Source of the DNA: Methylotuvimicrobium buryatense 5G
GTDB lineage: Bacteria > Pseudomonadota > Gammaproteobacteria > Methylococcales > Methylomonadaceae
Assembly (NCBI RefSeq): GCF_000341735.1
Contig: NZ_KB455575.1
Location: 3,181,589-3,245,588 of the forward strand
Reading direction: 5' to 3'
Length of the DNA stretch: 64,000 nucleotides
Made by a program: the position numbers and the translations under genes. The notes under the pieces were generated by a model. That model had not been told where the DNA came from and searched no databases. It saw nothing but the letters and a program-made list of their open reading frames with translations. Below, one piece after another: positions 1-7,128 of this stretch; the stretch's first letter is position 1, and the number at the start of each line of letters is the position of its first letter.

Positions 1-434
1 CGATCAGGATGCCTTTGGTTTCGATGTAGCGTTTGACGATCGTCCGGATCGTGTCCGGAGGCAACGGCTTGACCCCAATCTCGCGCATTTTCCACCACAG
101 TTTCCGGACGCGGGCCTTTTCAGCCGATCACCTGGGCATGGTCGAAAATGGCCAGCCAGAAGGCCACCTGCGTCGGCGTCAAATTGGTCAGGTCGTCGAC
201 CGCGATCACCGGCTTGGCTTCGGCGACTTGCTTCAAGGCCGCCTCCCGTTCTTCCTTGACCGACGACAACGGAATGTTGATCTGCAGGCCGCCGAACACG
301 GTGTAAGGATCGTCCCGGAACTCGGTGCCGCCGACACTGACCCGGCCGATGAACGACAACACGGCGTCGTCATCCCAGGCCGCTACCCGGAAAGGCAAGA
401 ATAAGGCTACAATAAAGACGATTCGCACGATCAT
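1..434 (-). pseudogene. Exported protein of unknown function, partial and probably frameshifted
   Basis: The reading frame starts at the ATG at 434 (MIVRIVFIVALFLPFRVAA, a clear Sec signal peptide) and stops at a TGA at 120-122. One base further on, in the +1 frame, open coding sequence continues to the window edge with a coherent protein-like sequence (AEKARVRKLWWKMREIGVK and onward). I therefore read this as one gene with a frameshift near 120, or a sequencing error, and its C-terminus lies outside the window. The mature part begins WDDDAVLSFIGRVSVGG. I do not recognise the family. It is transcribed divergently from the small gene at 508, and the two share an operator-like region. Location inside the genomic island suggests an island accessory gene; that is inference. 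Confidence 0.5.
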
Positions 435-439
435 GGATT

Positions 440-504
440 CACTTTTATCATACAAAAGTGTAATTTTGTTTTAACTTAGTCTAGCTTTTGTAGCCGCAAA
501 AGTG
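440..504. promoter_or_regulatory. Divergent promoter region with paired inverted repeats
   Basis: Two inverted repeats lie between the divergent genes at 434 (minus) and 508 (plus). The first is CACTTTT, 7-base spacer, AAAAGTG at 440-460. The second is CTTTTG, 6-base spacer, CAAAAG at 485-502. Both contain the octamer CAAAAGTG (453-460 and 497-504), 44 bp apart, roughly four helical turns. This is the layout expected of a dimeric repressor controlling both genes. The regulator is not identified. Confidence 0.45.
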
Positions 505-507
505 AAT

Positions 508-735
508 ATGAATAGTAAAGAAGCCGAAATTTTATTTCAGGCGGGCGCTTTAGAGGCGCCCGTCACCCAAAAACACGCCTCCGGAGACGGCTGGACCGTC
601 ACGCTGGAAGGAAAGCATAAACTGAATCCGATGCTGGAGACCGCGCGCGGCCAGGTTCGCGTGTTCAAGCGCCTGGACGCGGCGGTGGGGGTGTTGTTTG
701 ATATCGGGCTTGGTGAAATCCATGTGATGCGATGA
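508..735 (+). CDS. Small conserved-looking protein of unknown function (75 aa)
   Basis: A 75-residue soluble protein beginning MNSKEAEILFQAGALEAPVT. A GTG two codons upstream (502) is also possible, but the ATG at 508 has an A/G-rich stretch (aaaagtga) just before it, and the GTG overlaps the inverted repeat. No signal peptide or membrane segment is visible and I recognise no domain. Codon use looks coding throughout, and the gene is followed 42 bp later by the TPR-like gene. It may be a small island maintenance or regulatory protein, which is a guess from context only. Confidence 0.5.
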   Translation: MNSKEAEILFQAGALEAPVTQKHASGDGWTVTLEGKHKLNPMLETARGQVRVFKRLDAAVGVLFDIGLGEIHVMR

Positions 736-777
736 ATCCTGTTGCTTAACCTTTCATTCTGCCCTTGGTAATCCACC

Positions 778-1482
778 ATGACACATAAGAAATCAAAAAA
801 ATCCTCGCGCATCCCCCGCCAACGCCCTAAAGCAGACCGGCGCAATATCTATTTTGTCACCAATGAACCGGTGATCGACAAAAGTGACAACTTGACTCCC
901 GAAATTACGCTCGCCTTAAATAAAATCTATGAAGAAATCGCCAACCACAGGCCGAAACCCGCCATTGCCGAACTGGAAGCGCTGCAGGTCAAGCACCCCG
1001 ACGTGCCCAAGATAGACAATTTACTGGTTGCCGCGCACAGCATGCTGGGTTACCGCGATAAGGTCAATGAATTAGCGGAAACAGCCTACCGAAAATTTCC
1101 GAATTATCTATTCGCCAAGATTAACTATGCGCAAATGCTGTTGAGCCGGGGGGAATTCGATGCCGTTCCCGATATATTCGATCATAAATTCGACCTGATG
1201 CTGCTTTATCCTGAGAGGCGATTATTTCATGTCTCCGAACATACCGGTTTTATCAGCGTCCTATGTGCCTATTTCTGTTGCGTTGGCCGACAGGACATCG
1301 CCCAGGAGCTCTATGACAGCCTCCTGAAAATTACCCCGCAGTCGCCCATGACGGCCTACGCCCGCTCGTTTCTTAAGCCGAGTTTACGCCTACGGCTAAT
1401 ACTGTGGTTGCGGCGGCGAAACGCCCGAACGGACGACGACATACCGTCTCCGCCCACCTCGTCCTATCGTTTCGAGGCGTGA
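778..1482 (+). CDS. TPR-like helical protein of unknown function
   Basis: A 234-residue protein with a lysine- and arginine-rich N-terminus (THKKSKKSSRIPRQRP) followed by alpha-helical, TPR-like repeats from about residue 45 to 195 (for example AIAELEALQVKHPDVPKIDN and NYAQMLLSRGEFDAV). The pattern suggests a protein-protein interaction scaffold. No enzyme motif or signal peptide is visible. It ends in a basic stretch and a low-complexity tail rich in Arg, Asp, Pro and Ser. It lies inside the genomic island. TPR assignment is by pattern and is tentative. Confidence 0.6.
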   Translation: MTHKKSKKSSRIPRQRPKADRRNIYFVTNEPVIDKSDNLTPEITLALNKIYEEIANHRPKPAIAELEALQVKHPDVPKIDNLLVAAHSMLGYRDKVNELAETAYRKFPNYLFAKINYAQMLLSRGEFDAVPDIFDHKFDLMLLYPERRLFHVSEHTGFISVLCAYFCCVGRQDIAQELYDSLLKITPQSPMTAYARSFLKPSLRLRLILWLRRRNARTDDDIPSPPTSSYRFEA

Positions 1483-1518
1483 GCCTTTTGAAAGATGCGT
1501 AATTTGTAAAACCAAGCG

Positions 1519-1585
1519 CGCCAAGATTTTTCGCGAAAGCTGAAATGGGGCCCGTCCGATTTCAGCAGCGAAAAATGACTTGGCG
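1519..1585. repeat. Imperfect inverted repeat with 27-28-bp arms
   Basis: Arms at 1519-1546 and 1559-1585 (CGCCAAG ... TGAAAT against ATTTCA ... CTTGGCG) pair over most of their length around a GC-rich 12-base loop. It lies 37 bp after the TPR-like gene and could stabilise or end its transcript, but there is no T-tract. The rest of 1483-1835 shows no convincing gene. A second small inverted repeat (CTTCGCT with AGCGAAG) lies just upstream of the next gene, near 1790-1825. Confidence 0.4.
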
Positions 1586-1835
1586 ATTATTGCCTTCGGC
1601 GGCCCCGATTCGCCCTGCGTCCGTGCCACTACGCCACATCATCGTATACTCGATGCGGCTCCGTAGCACTCCCACAAATGGCTTTACGCCGTGTCGCGAT
1701 GCCTTGTATTTTGCCTCCGCCTGCGCTATTCGCGCAGAATCCGGCAAAACACCCGGCGCTACGGCTATCGGGGACTAAAAATCTTCACTTCGCTAACGCT
1801 CCGTTTCCAAGATTTTCAGCGAAGGTAGGTAAACA

Positions 1836-2189
1836 ATGAGCGATATTCCAAATCACTGGGCGCAAGACTGGGCGTTTTTTAAATCCGGCGGCAAGGGCTT
1901 CGTCCCGAACGAAGACGATCCGGAGTTGATCGAATGGGTTAAAGGTTTCGGAGCGGCTATGGCCGATTACGACTTGGCAGGCGAATATCCGAGCCTTCAA
2001 ACCGCCCTACTCGATCACGGCATTGATGCCGATTTGCTCGCGGAATGTTTAAAAGCGGCCGAAAGAATCCTCGCGGAACCGGAATTCAACCGCTGGCCAT
2101 CGGTGCCGGTGCGGGGCTATGGCGAAGGGAATCTTCGGGCGGGGCCGTTTGTGGTGGTTTTGCCGGATGCGGCGAATGATGATCATTAG
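1836..2189 (+). CDS. Hypothetical acidic protein (117 aa)
   Basis: A 117-residue, acidic, aromatic-rich soluble protein beginning MSDIPNHWAQDWAFFKSGGK. The start has an upstream AGGTAGG that fits a ribosome-binding site. No signal peptide, transmembrane helix or recognised motif is visible. It is bounded downstream by the outer inverted repeat of the nested mobile element at 2195. I cannot assign a function. Confidence 0.5.
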   Translation: MSDIPNHWAQDWAFFKSGGKGFVPNEDDPELIEWVKGFGAAMADYDLAGEYPSLQTALLDHGIDADLLAECLKAAERILAEPEFNRWPSVPVRGYGEGNLRAGPFVVVLPDAANDDH

Positions 2190-2331
2190 GCGGGTAACGG
2201 CCATTATGTCAAGTTTCCTTTTATGCACAGTTTCTTAGTTTCGAATAGCTGACATCAGGAATTAAGCGGATTGAGCAAAGCAGCCAGATAAAAAACTGGT
2301 CATAATTTTTGCAAACTTCAGGAATAGATTT

Positions 2332-3606
2332 GGCTCTATGTGAAATACAGTGGGTAATAAAATTTCAACTTTCCACATAGGAAGTAAATCATATTAATGA
2401 AATTGTTGATGTTGCGATAGCCTCTGGCTCGCCGTTTAGCCAGCTGAATCTTACTATTGATGCCTTCAAGAATGCCGTTACTAATGAGTGATTCCACGAA
2501 ATGCACAATTCCCGACCAATGTCCTCGAACTGTGTTGGCGAACTTGATAAACGCTGGAATTTTGGCTGCGTCCACCTCATCGCACCATTGCCTCAAAAAA
2601 GCCTCCGCTGTCGGTTTGTCGGGCATTTCCCAGAGATCATTGAATAGCACTTTTAAGCGGTAAGCTTCGCCCAGCGTGGGGTACAGTTGTATCAGTTCAT
2701 CCAGCTCTTTTTCTTTTTTGTCGGATAGGTTTTCCCGGTTCTTTAGAAAAGTGTATTTGTGGCCTTTCAGAGCATCATGCTCTTTGCGTTCGGCAATGCG
2801 CACCTGATTCATGGCCTCGTTCAATAATTTCACAACATGGAATCGGTCAAAGGTAATTTGTGCAGACGGGAATGATTCGGCAGCACCGGCAATAAATGAC
2901 GGTGACAAATCCATGCTGATTTGCTCCACCTGTTCTTTATCAACACCTTTATCTTCAAGGTGTTGCTGAATACTTTGCAGCGTTGCCTTACCCTTACCTT
3001 CGGTGACATGAATTACGCGGGCTTCATCCAAATCAACGCCCAGCGTAACGTAATGATGGCCTTTTTTGGTCGAGGTTTCATCGACGCCCAGCTTGGTTAT
3101 CATGCTCGGATCATCGGCTGCTTTTGCCTTGCTAATCCAGTGATTAAAGATAGTCCAGATGCGCTGTGGATTGACCTTCAGTATCTCGGCGACTCGGTTG
3201 ACCGGCATTTCCCGCTCAATCAAGGCTAGCGCTAAGGCTTCGAATAACAGGGTAAAACCACTGCCTGGCCGTGCCCAAGGAACGTCAACAGTACGGACTT
3301 TGCCATCGGTCGTGGTAATGCGCGGCACCGCACAATGGAGGTAACAGGTGTGTTCAAAAAAGCTCAAATGTTGCCATTGCCGCTCTACGGTATCATGCAC
3401 TGGACAGAGGTTATTCGCGTCGTCTAAGAAGCGCGAGCCAGTCACGAAATCGATATGCAGATGAAGTTCGCTACGGGCCAATTCATCTGTAGAAAAGGTC
3501 ACAGCTTTGACCTGCCAAGGAGGTTGCAGGCCTAAAGCCATGCTGAATAAAGTTTCACTGTTCATGGCTATATTATTGCATTACCCACTACGAATCACAT
3601 AGAGCC
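2332..3606 (-). mobile_element. Complete ISL3-family insertion sequence
   Basis: A 1275-bp element with 27-bp terminal inverted repeats at 2332-2358 and 3580-3606. Both begin GGCTCTATGTGA and end GTGGGTAAT, with a few mismatches between. It is flanked by identical 8-bp direct repeats ATAGATTT at 2324-2331 and 3607-3614. Eight-base target duplications are the known habit of ISL3 elements, so ends, transposase and duplication agree. The intact duplication and open transposase frame point to a recent insertion, into an older element. Confidence 0.95.
2336..3565 (-). CDS. tnpA: ISL3-family DDE transposase
   Basis: A 409-residue transposase filling the element. The N-terminal part carries Cys/His residues spaced like the ISL3 zinc-binding region (C54PVH57 and C74YLHC78), followed by a helix-turn-helix-like stretch near 118-140 (REMPVNRVAEILKVNPQRIW). 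The DDE catalytic residues can be placed at D162 (GVDETS), D219 (SMDLS) and E367 (NGILEGIN), and the C-terminal LAKRRARGYRN is typical of the family. The stop codon lies inside the left inverted repeat. No frameshift is seen, so it is probably active. Confidence 0.93.
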   Translation of the reverse strand: MNSETLFSMALGLQPPWQVKAVTFSTDELARSELHLHIDFVTGSRFLDDANNLCPVHDTVERQWQHLSFFEHTCYLHCAVPRITTTDGKVRTVDVPWARPGSGFTLLFEALALALIEREMPVNRVAEILKVNPQRIWTIFNHWISKAKAADDPSMITKLGVDETSTKKGHHYVTLGVDLDEARVIHVTEGKGKATLQSIQQHLEDKGVDKEQVEQISMDLSPSFIAGAAESFPSAQITFDRFHVVKLLNEAMNQVRIAERKEHDALKGHKYTFLKNRENLSDKKEKELDELIQLYPTLGEAYRLKVLFNDLWEMPDKPTAEAFLRQWCDEVDAAKIPAFIKFANTVRGHWSGIVHFVESLISNGILEGINSKIQLAKRRARGYRNINNFINMIYFLCGKLKFYYPLYFT

Positions 3607-3614
3607 ATAGATTT

Positions 3615-4179
3615 TCGTTGTTCAATTCAGAAAAAGGCCTTCAACACAACAGATAGCTTTTTTCTACTTAAATTAGTTCCCAACAGGAAAACAATCATGC
3701 GGAATTTATCCGTCATGTCGATAAAAAGTGATAATTCGAAAGGGTCTGATGACATCGACTGGAATAAGCGCTGATATTGCTCCCTTTTGGTGTATTTGAA
3801 TCCTTGTTTCAATTCATGGAAATTATGCAAAGATTGCGAGCGAGGTAGAGGCATTAAAGCCAGCTTACATCATGGTTGCGCCAAAGCCGCTGCACATAAA
3901 AGGAAACTTCACATAATGGCCGTTATGCAAAGCTTTGCATAACGGCCACAACCTGCCGGACGAGTTTGATTTTGGAATGGCAGCTTTATGTCATAACGCG
4001 CTTATTTTTAGGCAGAACTAACTAGGCGAAAGACACAAAACCAATCTACAAACCGACTGCGGTCGGCGTTAGGTCAAGAAAACATACCCAAACCCAAGTA
4101 AGCGCACGAAACAAACAACCCAACCTGAAAAAACACGGTAGCAATTGTTGATGCGATTCTGAAATGCCCTGACTCAACG
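3615..4179. other. Gene-poor stretch downstream of the regulator
   Basis: No convincing gene is seen here. It holds the right part of the interrupted older element (3607-3925), a perfect 32-bp palindrome (3917-3948) and a short hairpin (CCGAC/GTCGG near 4053-4066) about 110 bp beyond the stop of the regulator gene. A minus-strand 75-codon open frame at 3627-3854 begins MPLPRSQSLHNFHELKQG. It has no recognisable domain and is more likely a transposase remnant than a gene. Confidence 0.5.
3917..3948. repeat. Perfect 32-bp palindrome
   Basis: TGGCCGTTATGCAAAG is followed immediately by its exact reverse complement, centred on AAGCTT. The left side overlaps the end of the outer inverted repeat of the older mobile element, whose TAACGGCC end is therefore present twice, head to head. 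It could be a relic of element excision or of joined ends. No protein-binding role can be shown from the sequence. Confidence 0.85.
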
Positions 4180-5268
4180 TCATTTCCTCTTAACTTGGTC
4201 AATAGTATCTGCCTGACTGACTGGATGATTTGCTTGCCTCGACGCAATAGCCCTAGAAACCATCTTATCAACGTTGGGTTCCATGTTATCGGGCAGTAAT
4301 GTTATTTCTGGATGAGATTGTGCGTAGACACGGAAAATTTCATCGGCAAAAGCTTGGCCGATAGCCAACACACCCTCAAAGTCAAAAATAACGTAATGAA
4401 AGCGTTCTAACCGTGCCAGTAATCGTTTCGCTTGCGACCTGGATACAAGTTTTTCATTACCGTATTGGGCTAAGCGCACAGGAATGATGGTTTTGTTGAA
4501 TTGAAATTCGTCGGGTCCGGCATAGTCGTCGAACACCGCTTGAATCTGGCGCGTCGAATCCCGATTAATAAGCATATAGACCACTGTACCGTCTTTATCT
4601 CTAGAAATAGACGACTCGAGAATAAAATCGAAATCGAATGTGTCGTCGTGACTAAACCTGATTCCACACGATTCGATTTCAAACTCGTCGAAGACTCTCG
4701 ATGTAAAGAAAATGCCTTCGCCGGTATGATTGTCGGGATCGGTGGTCAGCTTGCCTTTGGACAATTCGAATAGGGCTTGTCGTTCGTCACTTAAATCGCA
4801 CAGCCGTTTAATTTTCCTAAAAATACCTTCACCGTCGTCAACGACAGCGATGACTATTTTTTCTTTGTCCCGTACAACGGATATATAAACTTGTTCTCCG
4901 CCCGAGTGGTCGATGACGTTATTGACCATTTCGGTAAAACCGTAATGGCATATGTCGACGATGTTTTCAGGCAAACCGTCAAATACGAAAGCGTAATAAT
5001 CTCGCCAGACGCTATCCTCTGTGAAGCCTTCGGTCAGAGGAAATAGAGACTTATATTGTCTTAAGTCGCCAAGAAAATATCTTTTTCCTTTACCGGTGCC
5101 GCTCGAGTTTAACCAGCCTTCGGTTTCTAAGCGTTTTATGTGGTTGTTGACTGCTTGTGCGCTTATCGAGAAGATAGTTGCAATATGTTTTGCAATATCA
5201 ATGGGATGATGCCTGACGTCCCTAATAATTTGGCGTCGAATTTGCTCACCGCGCTCTTTGTTGCTCAT
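4180..5268 (-). CDS. Winged-HTH / GHKL ATPase / STAS-like (DUF4325) regulator
   Basis: A 362-residue cytosolic protein with three parts. Residues 1-70 form a winged helix-turn-helix (AQAVNNHIKRLETEGWLN). Residues about 95-250 form a GHKL (histidine-kinase-like) ATP-binding domain with an N-box (E113MVNNVIDHSGG), a G1 box (DDGEGI, 144-149) and a G2 box (HTGEGIFF, 181-188). Residues about 275-330 look like the STAS-like domain DUF4325 (HYVIFDFEGVLAIGQAFADE). There is no phosphoacceptor His-dimerisation domain, so it resembles an anti-sigma-factor-type ATPase fused to its own DNA-binding and STAS modules. A 37-bp near-perfect palindrome touches the start codon, suggesting autoregulation. It stands alone, between the ISL3 element and the integrase. 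The target genes and the ligand are unknown. Confidence 0.75.
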   Translation of the reverse strand: MSNKERGEQIRRQIIRDVRHHPIDIAKHIATIFSISAQAVNNHIKRLETEGWLNSSGTGKGKRYFLGDLRQYKSLFPLTEGFTEDSVWRDYYAFVFDGLPENIVDICHYGFTEMVNNVIDHSGGEQVYISVVRDKEKIVIAVVDDGEGIFRKIKRLCDLSDERQALFELSKGKLTTDPDNHTGEGIFFTSRVFDEFEIESCGIRFSHDDTFDFDFILESSISRDKDGTVVYMLINRDSTRQIQAVFDDYAGPDEFQFNKTIIPVRLAQYGNEKLVSRSQAKRLLARLERFHYVIFDFEGVLAIGQAFADEIFRVYAQSHPEITLLPDNMEPNVDKMVSRAIASRQANHPVSQADTIDQVKRK

Positions 5269-5270
5269 AC

Positions 5271-5324
5271 TTTATCCTTTAAGAAAACAGTTTTCTTAAA
5301 GGATAAATCGATTTTTCTTAAAGG
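5271..5324. promoter_or_regulatory. Operator palindrome at the regulator start, with a third half-site
   Basis: Two 17-bp arms (5271-5287 and 5291-5307, core TATCCTTTAAGAAAA) are perfect inverted copies separated by CAG. The core half-site TTTTCTTAAAGG recurs at 5313-5324, 22 bp (two helical turns) from its counterpart at 5291. The palindrome begins 2 bp before the ATG of the HTH-ATPase-STAS gene (minus strand) and includes its Shine-Dalgarno AAAGGA. It can therefore act as a DNA operator and, in the mRNA, as a hairpin that hides the ribosome-binding site. Confidence 0.8.
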
Positions 5325-5628
5325 GCAAGAGCCCGATATAGACTGATTGCACGGTTTCTTGTTATCTAGCGAACGTCTGCTGCTTGCCAATGGCCAGTCA
5401 ACCAAACAATTTCTGTCAAAGACGGCTTTGGGTCAATACCGACCATACGATTTAATTATCGCTAAAAACCCATATTTCGGACAAAAAAATGCGGTCAACG
5501 AGCCGCGCATTATAAATAGGAGTAATTATTCAGATCCCCATGCGGCATTTGGGTACTTTTTTCATCCAGGCTTTCGTATGGCACTCAATAAATCATCCGG
5601 ATTTCTTGGAAGGTTTCGGTCAATAGTT
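5325..5628. other. Intergenic stretch between integrase and regulator
   Basis: No convincing gene is seen. An open frame on the plus strand (from 5347) runs into the antisense of the integrase and lacks any recognisable motif. A small imperfect hairpin (AATGCGG with CCGCGCATT, 5490-5513) could help end transcription, without a clear T-tract. Confidence 0.4.
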
Positions 5629-6792
5629 TTAAGCGCTGTTTTTTGCCGCATTCAACATGGCTGCTGTTGCACGATTGACCGACTCTCTGACGGGGTCGAG
5701 ATCGAGCCGCGCATAAATCGCGGTGGATTGGGTGCTCTTATGATTGAGGCTTTTGCCAATCGTCAACAGACTGGCTCCGGTTTTCGCTTGCCAACTGCCT
5801 AACGTGCGGCGTAAATCATGAATGCGTAAATCGGAGAGGCCTGCGCGTTCAAGCAATCGTTGCCAAGCTTTTTTGGGTTCTACCAAATGACCTGTCTTAC
5901 CTGTACCGGGAAAAACCCACTCGCTCTGAGCGCTGAGTTTTCTGTTTGCTAAAATATCAATGACCTCGGGTGATAGGGTTACTGTTTGAGCGGAATTGCT
6001 CTTGGTAATGATTCGCCATTCGCCTCGTTCTAAATGAATTTCATCCCAGCGCATCGCTAGAACGTTTGATTTCCTAACACCAGTCAACAAAGCCAATAGA
6101 AAATAATCCCTCATGTCAGGATTTTCTTCTTTAGCCAAGGCATCGAAAAATCGCGGAAGCTCGTCGGGGTATAAAAATCGATCCCGCTCGTTTTCAGGAT
6201 ATTTTTTAATTTTTTCAGCGGGATTTGTGACCTTGTATGAGCGTTCCAGAATTCCAAAATTGTAAAGGCTTGATACTAAAGCCATCGTTCGATTAGCGGT
6301 AGTGGGCCGGTCTTTGCCCAGCTTTTTGTGCAGGGCAGACATTTCTGCAGAAGCGATTTTGGATAATTTGCGTTTGGACCAAGGTTCCAAATAGCAAGTA
6401 AACGATTTACGGTATTCTTGAACGGTTTTGGGCGACAAGTGCTGGCCTTTTTTATTGCGCTTATGCTCGATAAAATCGTAGAATAACTCCAACAGCGTAG
6501 GTTCTGCTTTTTGAAGCTTTAACGGTTCATTCGGATTTTCACCATTTTCGACCGCTGCGTTTAATTGGGCAGCTTTACTGCGAGCCTGCTCCACCGTCAT
6601 TGCCGGAAATCGGCCTAAAGTAATGCGTTCCGGTTTTGAGGCACCTTTGATCCAACGATAAAAACAGAATGTTTTGGTGCCTGCAGAAGATACCCTCAAT
6701 AGCAGCCCCTTGGCTTGCTTATCATGAAATTCGAATCGCTGTCCTTCAGATGGCAGGGGTATCGCCTCGATCCTGCCTTTAGAAAAATTCAT
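5629..6792 (-). CDS. int: P4-type tyrosine integrase of the genomic island
   Basis: A 387-residue site-specific recombinase. Residues 1-90 match the arm-DNA-binding domain of P4-like integrases (DUF4102; KGLLLRVSSAGTKTFCFYRW, ERITLGRFPAMTVEQAR). Residues about 95-185 are the core-binding SAM-like domain. The catalytic set is visible: R240 (LLTGVRKSN), K264, H325 and R328 (HDLRRT), H351 (LNHKST) and the nucleophile Y360 (IYARL). It starts about 190 bp from a tRNA-Thr-derived attachment site and faces three direct repeats that look like arm-type binding sites. The gene appears intact, so the island could still be excisable if the other end is intact. Confidence 0.93.
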   Translation of the reverse strand: MNFSKGRIEAIPLPSEGQRFEFHDKQAKGLLLRVSSAGTKTFCFYRWIKGASKPERITLGRFPAMTVEQARSKAAQLNAAVENGENPNEPLKLQKAEPTLLELFYDFIEHKRNKKGQHLSPKTVQEYRKSFTCYLEPWSKRKLSKIASAEMSALHKKLGKDRPTTANRTMALVSSLYNFGILERSYKVTNPAEKIKKYPENERDRFLYPDELPRFFDALAKEENPDMRDYFLLALLTGVRKSNVLAMRWDEIHLERGEWRIITKSNSAQTVTLSPEVIDILANRKLSAQSEWVFPGTGKTGHLVEPKKAWQRLLERAGLSDLRIHDLRRTLGSWQAKTGASLLTIGKSLNHKSTQSTAIYARLDLDPVRESVNRATAAMLNAAKNSA

Positions 6793-6830
6793 TGTGTTTT
6801 TGCCATAGCTCCGGCTCCGTTCCGTTTTTG

Positions 6831-6862
6831 GGGTTAGGATTCTGGGTTAGGTATGGGTTAGG
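6831..6862. promoter_or_regulatory. Three direct repeats, likely integrase arm-type sites
   Basis: GGGTTAGG occurs at 6831-6838, 6844-6851 and 6855-6862, in the gap between the integrase start and the attachment site. P4-like integrases carry an N-terminal domain that binds short direct repeats (arm sites) in exactly this position. The repeats could also allow the integrase to repress its own promoter. Assignment is by position and pattern only. Confidence 0.55.
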
Positions 6863-6974
6863 GTTTTAGTCGACTTTGAGGGAAAATAATAGAAAAGAAT
6901 GGTTTTGCGTAATTTCATATATTATTGTTTTATATAAAATAAACGACTTATGGAGAACCCGGGAGAATATAGGA

Positions 6975-7027
6975 CTTACTAATTCGTAATCAGTAGGTCG
7001 CGGGTTCGAATCCCGCCATTGGCTCCA
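6975..7027 (+). other. attR: Attachment site: 3' half of tRNA-Thr(CGU)
   Basis: The sequence contains an anticodon loop with CGT (6985-6987), a variable loop, a perfect T-arm (GCGGG TTCGAAT CCCGC) and a 3' acceptor strand ending in an encoded CCA at 7025-7027. The 5' half of a tRNA (acceptor strand and D-arm) is absent upstream. The anticodon stem has a mismatch on its 5' side, so identity begins near 6981. This is the duplicated 3' end left by integration of an island into a tRNA-Thr gene. Because the downstream host DNA starts at 7028, the island lies to the left and the intact tRNA should be beyond position 1. Confidence 0.85.
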
Positions 7028-7030
7028 ATT

Positions 7031-7071
7031 AAAAAAAGGGTTTGGTCGTCTTTGACCGGGCCCTTTTTTAT
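7031..7071 (+). terminator. Rho-independent terminator of the tRNA-Thr locus
   Basis: A run of A, GGGTTTGGTC, a 6-base loop, GACCGGGCCC and a T-run form a stem of about 16 bp with three G-U pairs, followed by T residues. It sits 4 bp after the tRNA 3' end and is most simply the original terminator of the tRNA gene, displaced together with the attachment site. Confidence 0.85.
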
Positions 7072-7128
7072 TCCGATGTATCCATCCAATACTTTCCTAT
7101 TCTTGCTTGTCCCGGAGCTTATCACTGA

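Larger units (their letters stand above)
2195..3925. mobile_element. Remnant of an older element with 36-37-bp terminal inverted repeats, interrupted by an ISL3 element
   Basis: The sequence at 2195-2230 and the reverse complement of 3889-3925 are nearly identical over 36-37 bp (core TAACGGCCATTATGT then AAGTTTCC), with three substitutions and one single-base length difference. These are the ends of a mobile element that now contains the complete ISL3 copy at 2332-3606. Without the ISL3 DNA the remnant is about 450 bp, too small for a normal transposase, so it is either a non-autonomous element or a decayed one. The only open frame left (3627-3854, minus) has no motif I recognise. No target duplication is obvious outside the repeats. 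Confidence 0.6.

Noticed and set aside
3987-4078. Integron attC-like site downstream of the HTH-ATPase-STAS gene (ACCTAAC ... GCGTTATGAC on the minus strand)
   Set aside because: The outer TAACGC/GCGTTA pairing fits, but the right simple site does not match the GTTRRRY consensus, the inner L boxes are not clear, and there is no integron integrase or second site in the window.
5347-5802. 151-codon plus-strand frame beside the integrase
   Set aside because: Half of it is antisense to conserved integrase sequence, and it has no recognisable domain or start signal.
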